Shown here: positions 35,318 to 36,921 of the stretch, in pieces | Layout of the letters: each line of letters begins with the position of its first letter | Position numbering within the stretch: position 1 is the first letter of the stretch | NCBI GenBank assembly: GCA_016719535.1 | Contig: JADJYX010000003.1 | Coordinates: 1 to 36,921 of the forward strand | Reading direction: 5' to 3' | Source of the DNA: Rubrivivax sp. | GTDB taxonomy: Bacteria; Pseudomonadota; Gammaproteobacteria; Burkholderiales; Burkholderiaceae_C | Length of the DNA: 36,921 nucleotides | Program-made: the position numbers and the translations under genes | The notes under the pieces: generated by a model | The model's input: the letters and a program-made list of their open reading frames with translations, nothing else | Told to the model about the DNA's origin: nothing | Database searches by the model: none

Positions 35318-36232
35318 TCACGCGTCGATGCGACGGGCCAGTTGCGCGACGCGCTGCCGCAGAGCCGCTACGTCATCGATAGGCAGGGCGTCGAGGTCGG
35401 CCTTGCCCAGGCGCATCAGAGCGGCATCCAGCTTCTCGCAGAGGCCAGTGGCGCGAGACAGCATCTGGGCTGCTCGGTCCGGCCGCGCTGTCCGCGGCTT
35501 GCCCGCCTTCGCGGCCGAGGACTTCTGCGCGGCGGTATCGCGGATCTCGGCCACCGCGTCGCGGGTGATCGGCTCGGTGCCTGCCAGCAGTTCGGCGACG
35601 CGCTCCGGCTGCTCTGCATGCAGTTTTCCCAGTTCGTACAGCGTGCGCGGTGAGGAACAGCGGCGGGCCTTCATCGCGGCGTCGACCACCGGCGGCAGGT
35701 CCAGCAGCGCCAGGTGGTGGGCCACGGTTGTCAGATCCAGGCCCAGCGTCTTGGCCACCGTGGTGTTCGAGTCACCGGCGTCGATGCGGCCGCGAATGAA
35801 CCGCGCCAGGTCGAGCGACGTCAGGCCATGACGCTTTTGGTTCTCCGCCACTTGGGCGTAGGGATTCGCCGGGCCATCCCGGACGATGACCGGCACTTCA
35901 AGCAAGCCAATGCGCTGCGCGGCCCGCCACCGCTTGGCGCCGAAGTGAATCTGGTGCCGCCCCGCGTCATCGGCAGGATGAACGACGATGGGCTGCAGGA
36001 TGCCGTGCAGTCGGATGTCATTCGCGAGTTCGTCGATCTCGGCTTCAGGGATCTCGGTACGCGGGTTACTGGCGTCCTCAAAGAGGCTGGCTGTCGGCAC
36101 CATCGATGCCGATCTTGCGGAGGCGCCGGGCGCAGCCTTTGGTGCGATTGCCGTTTCTGGCGCCGCATGGGCGTCCAGCAGGTCCAACTGCAGGTTGCCC
36201 GAATTGCTCCATGGCATGCGCATGGTCGGCAT
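35318..36232 (-). CDS. ParB/RepB/Spo0J-family protein
   Basis: 304 residues from ATG 36,232 (AAAGG 10 bases upstream). The ParB/sulfiredoxin-like domain has NPRTEIPEAEIDELANDIR, HGILQPIVVHPADD and FGAKRWRAAQRIG; then the HTH region ENQKRHGLTSLDLARFIRGRI and NTTVAKTLGLDLTTVAHHLALLDLP. A Lys/Arg-rich C-terminus ends in a helix. No parA is next to it; instead MobC and relaxase follow, 61 bases on. It may act in partition or as a regulator or CTPase clamp on the element. The frame stays open upstream to another ATG with an RBS at 36,643, so a longer form cannot be excluded. Confidence 0.85.
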   Translation of the reverse strand: MPTMRMPWSNSGNLQLDLLDAHAAPETAIAPKAAPGASARSASMVPTASLFEDASNPRTEIPEAEIDELANDIRLHGILQPIVVHPADDAGRHQIHFGAKRWRAAQRIGLLEVPVIVRDGPANPYAQVAENQKRHGLTSLDLARFIRGRIDAGDSNTTVAKTLGLDLTTVAHHLALLDLPPVVDAAMKARRCSSPRTLYELGKLHAEQPERVAELLAGTEPITRDAVAEIRDTAAQKSSAAKAGKPRTARPDRAAQMLSRATGLCEKLDAALMRLGKADLDALPIDDVAALRQRVAQLARRIDA

Positions 36233-36693
36233 CGTGCCGATGCCTTTGGAACAGCGGTAGTCCCTGCACTGGGCGCGCCCCCAGTTCCCACTTCGTCCCT
36301 CGGCGTCTCGCACGGCGTCGCAAAGTCCCAGGAGCAGCGCGCGCGGCTCACTGTTGGTTTCAACTTTCTGCCGCAGCTCGGCTCGCATCGTCCCGGCACC
36401 AACCGCGTGGGCAAGCCCGTTCGTCTCGCTGTGGGCTGAAGCGCTGGGGCAATCCTCTCGAGGCTGAATCTGCACAGCGACGACAGACCAGATATTGCAG
36501 ACGGCGCCTGCAGTTTCTGAGGTCACCATGCTTGAAGCACGTTGGCCGGGACTTTGGGGCTTGACCCGCTTTGAAGGTTTGGGTCCTGACCTTGATGCGC
36601 AGCGGGAGTGGTGTGCCGTGATGCTCCGACGGCGACGAGTCATCGTTCCTTTCGGCTCTTCTATCTGTCCGAAAAACGTGCTAGTTTTCGGAC
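36233..36693. promoter_or_regulatory. Divergent control region parB / abiEi
   Basis: 460 bases without a convincing gene; a minus-strand frame is open but its composition is unlike the neighbours. The notable element is the inverted repeat next to the AbiEi-type start. Promoters for both directions should lie here. Confidence 0.45.
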
Positions 36694-36694
36694 A
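36666..36694 (+). promoter_or_regulatory. Perfect 10-bp inverted repeat at the AbiEi-type start
   Basis: TGTCCGAAAA, 9-base spacer, TTTTCGGACA; the right arm ends on the A of the start codon. AbiEi antitoxins of type IV systems bind inverted repeats upstream of their own gene to repress it. The position here would also block translation initiation or a leaderless start. Confidence 0.55.
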
Positions 36695-36921
36695 TGAATG
36701 CCGCCAACACGTCACCGCGCGCCAGCATCACGCGGGATGCACCGCCTAGGCGCACCGTCGACTCGAGCATCGACGCCGCCATCTCGCGCAAGGTGCGCCG
36801 TGCGAAGCCCGGCACCGTGTTCACACCGGCGCTGTTTGCGGGCCTGGGTGGCCGCGCTGCGATTGACAAGGCCTTGCAGCGATTGGTCGCGCGCGACGAG
36901 CTGCGCCGACTGTCGCGAGGG
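36694..36921 (+). CDS. AbiEi-type antitoxin/DUF6088 protein (N-terminal part)
   Basis: 76 codons, runs off the right edge. After a basic leader (about 20 residues) it reads SSIDAAISRKVRRAKPG, TVFTPALFAGLGGRAAIDKAL and QRLVARDELRRLSRG, the winged-helix N-terminus typical of the AbiEi/DUF6088 antitoxin family. In the full system an AbiEii nucleotidyltransferase toxin follows downstream; it would lie outside the window. Start choice: the first ATG, with the operator-like repeat ending on it; a clear Shine-Dalgarno site is lacking. Confidence 0.7.
   Translation, partial: MNAANTSPRASITRDAPPRRTVDSSIDAAISRKVRRAKPGTVFTPALFAGLGGRAAIDKALQRLVARDELRRLSRG

Noticed and set aside
36495..36749. 84-codon plus-strand frame across the operator
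   Set aside because: It crosses the inverted repeat and the AbiEi-type start in another frame and has no conserved motif.
27138..36921. IS element or CRISPR array in the island
   Set aside because: No transposase frame, terminal inverted repeats with target duplication, or regularly spaced repeats were seen.

Overview
The window is high-GC DNA (about two thirds G+C by eye) with long GC-rich shadow frames on both strands. Its gene families (a furan-type catabolic operon, Liv and Pot-type ABC transporters, a Tn4371/IncP-style mobilisation module) fit a soil or freshwater betaproteobacterium of the Burkholderiales. That placement is inference; there is no rRNA or tRNA marker.

Region 1 (1-17,369, all on the minus strand) is one catabolic block. 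In transcription order it holds an AraC-type regulator with a strong terminator; a three-subunit molybdenum hydroxylase (hmfA, hmfB, hmfC-like); an AMP-forming acyl-CoA ligase (hmfD-like); a UbiD/UbiX decarboxylase pair (hmfF, hmfG-like); a branched-chain-type ABC transporter (binding protein, LivH, a LivM-LivG fusion, LivF); a membrane di-iron fatty-acid-hydroxylase-superfamily protein; an SDR; an aldehyde dehydrogenase; and a crotonase (hmfE-like). Together these match the known route 2,5-furandicarboxylate -> 2-furoate -> 2-furoyl-CoA -> 5-hydroxy-2-furoyl-CoA -> 2-oxoglutaroyl-CoA -> 2-oxoglutarate. The extra hydroxylase, SDR and ALDH could feed it from a more reduced furan, for example one with a methyl group. 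Many of these genes carry one-base indels, several of them in G/C runs, and the indels are densest at the left edge. Sequencing error is at least as likely as gene decay.

Region 2 (17,370-18,149) has no intact gene. It holds small palindromes and two short stretches that look like coding remnants.

Region 3 (18,150-27,137) is an intact, tightly overlapping operon on the minus strand: a spermidine/putrescine-type ABC importer, then a multi-subunit flavin/[2Fe-2S] amine dehydrogenase of the HcnABC/opine-oxidase/D-hydroxyproline-dehydrogenase type, with a second DadA-like flavoprotein. A divergent LysR regulator sits upstream. It probably imports and oxidises an opine, an imino acid or a D-amino acid.

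Region 4 (about 27,150-36,921) is a mobile or genomic-island segment: a HigA-like antitoxin remnant, a truncated unknown gene, an HNH nuclease of the phosphorothioate-dependent type lacking its N-terminal reader domain, a PLD-helicase-DUF3427 protein, a membrane-anchored Mrr-type nuclease, a NYN-LOTUS protein, a hairpin-rich spacer, a relaxase, a MobC-like accessory protein, a ParB-like protein and the start of an AbiEi-type antitoxin with a perfect inverted repeat at its start codon. It looks like a defence and mobilisation island next to metabolic chromosome. No IS element, CRISPR array, tRNA or rRNA was seen.
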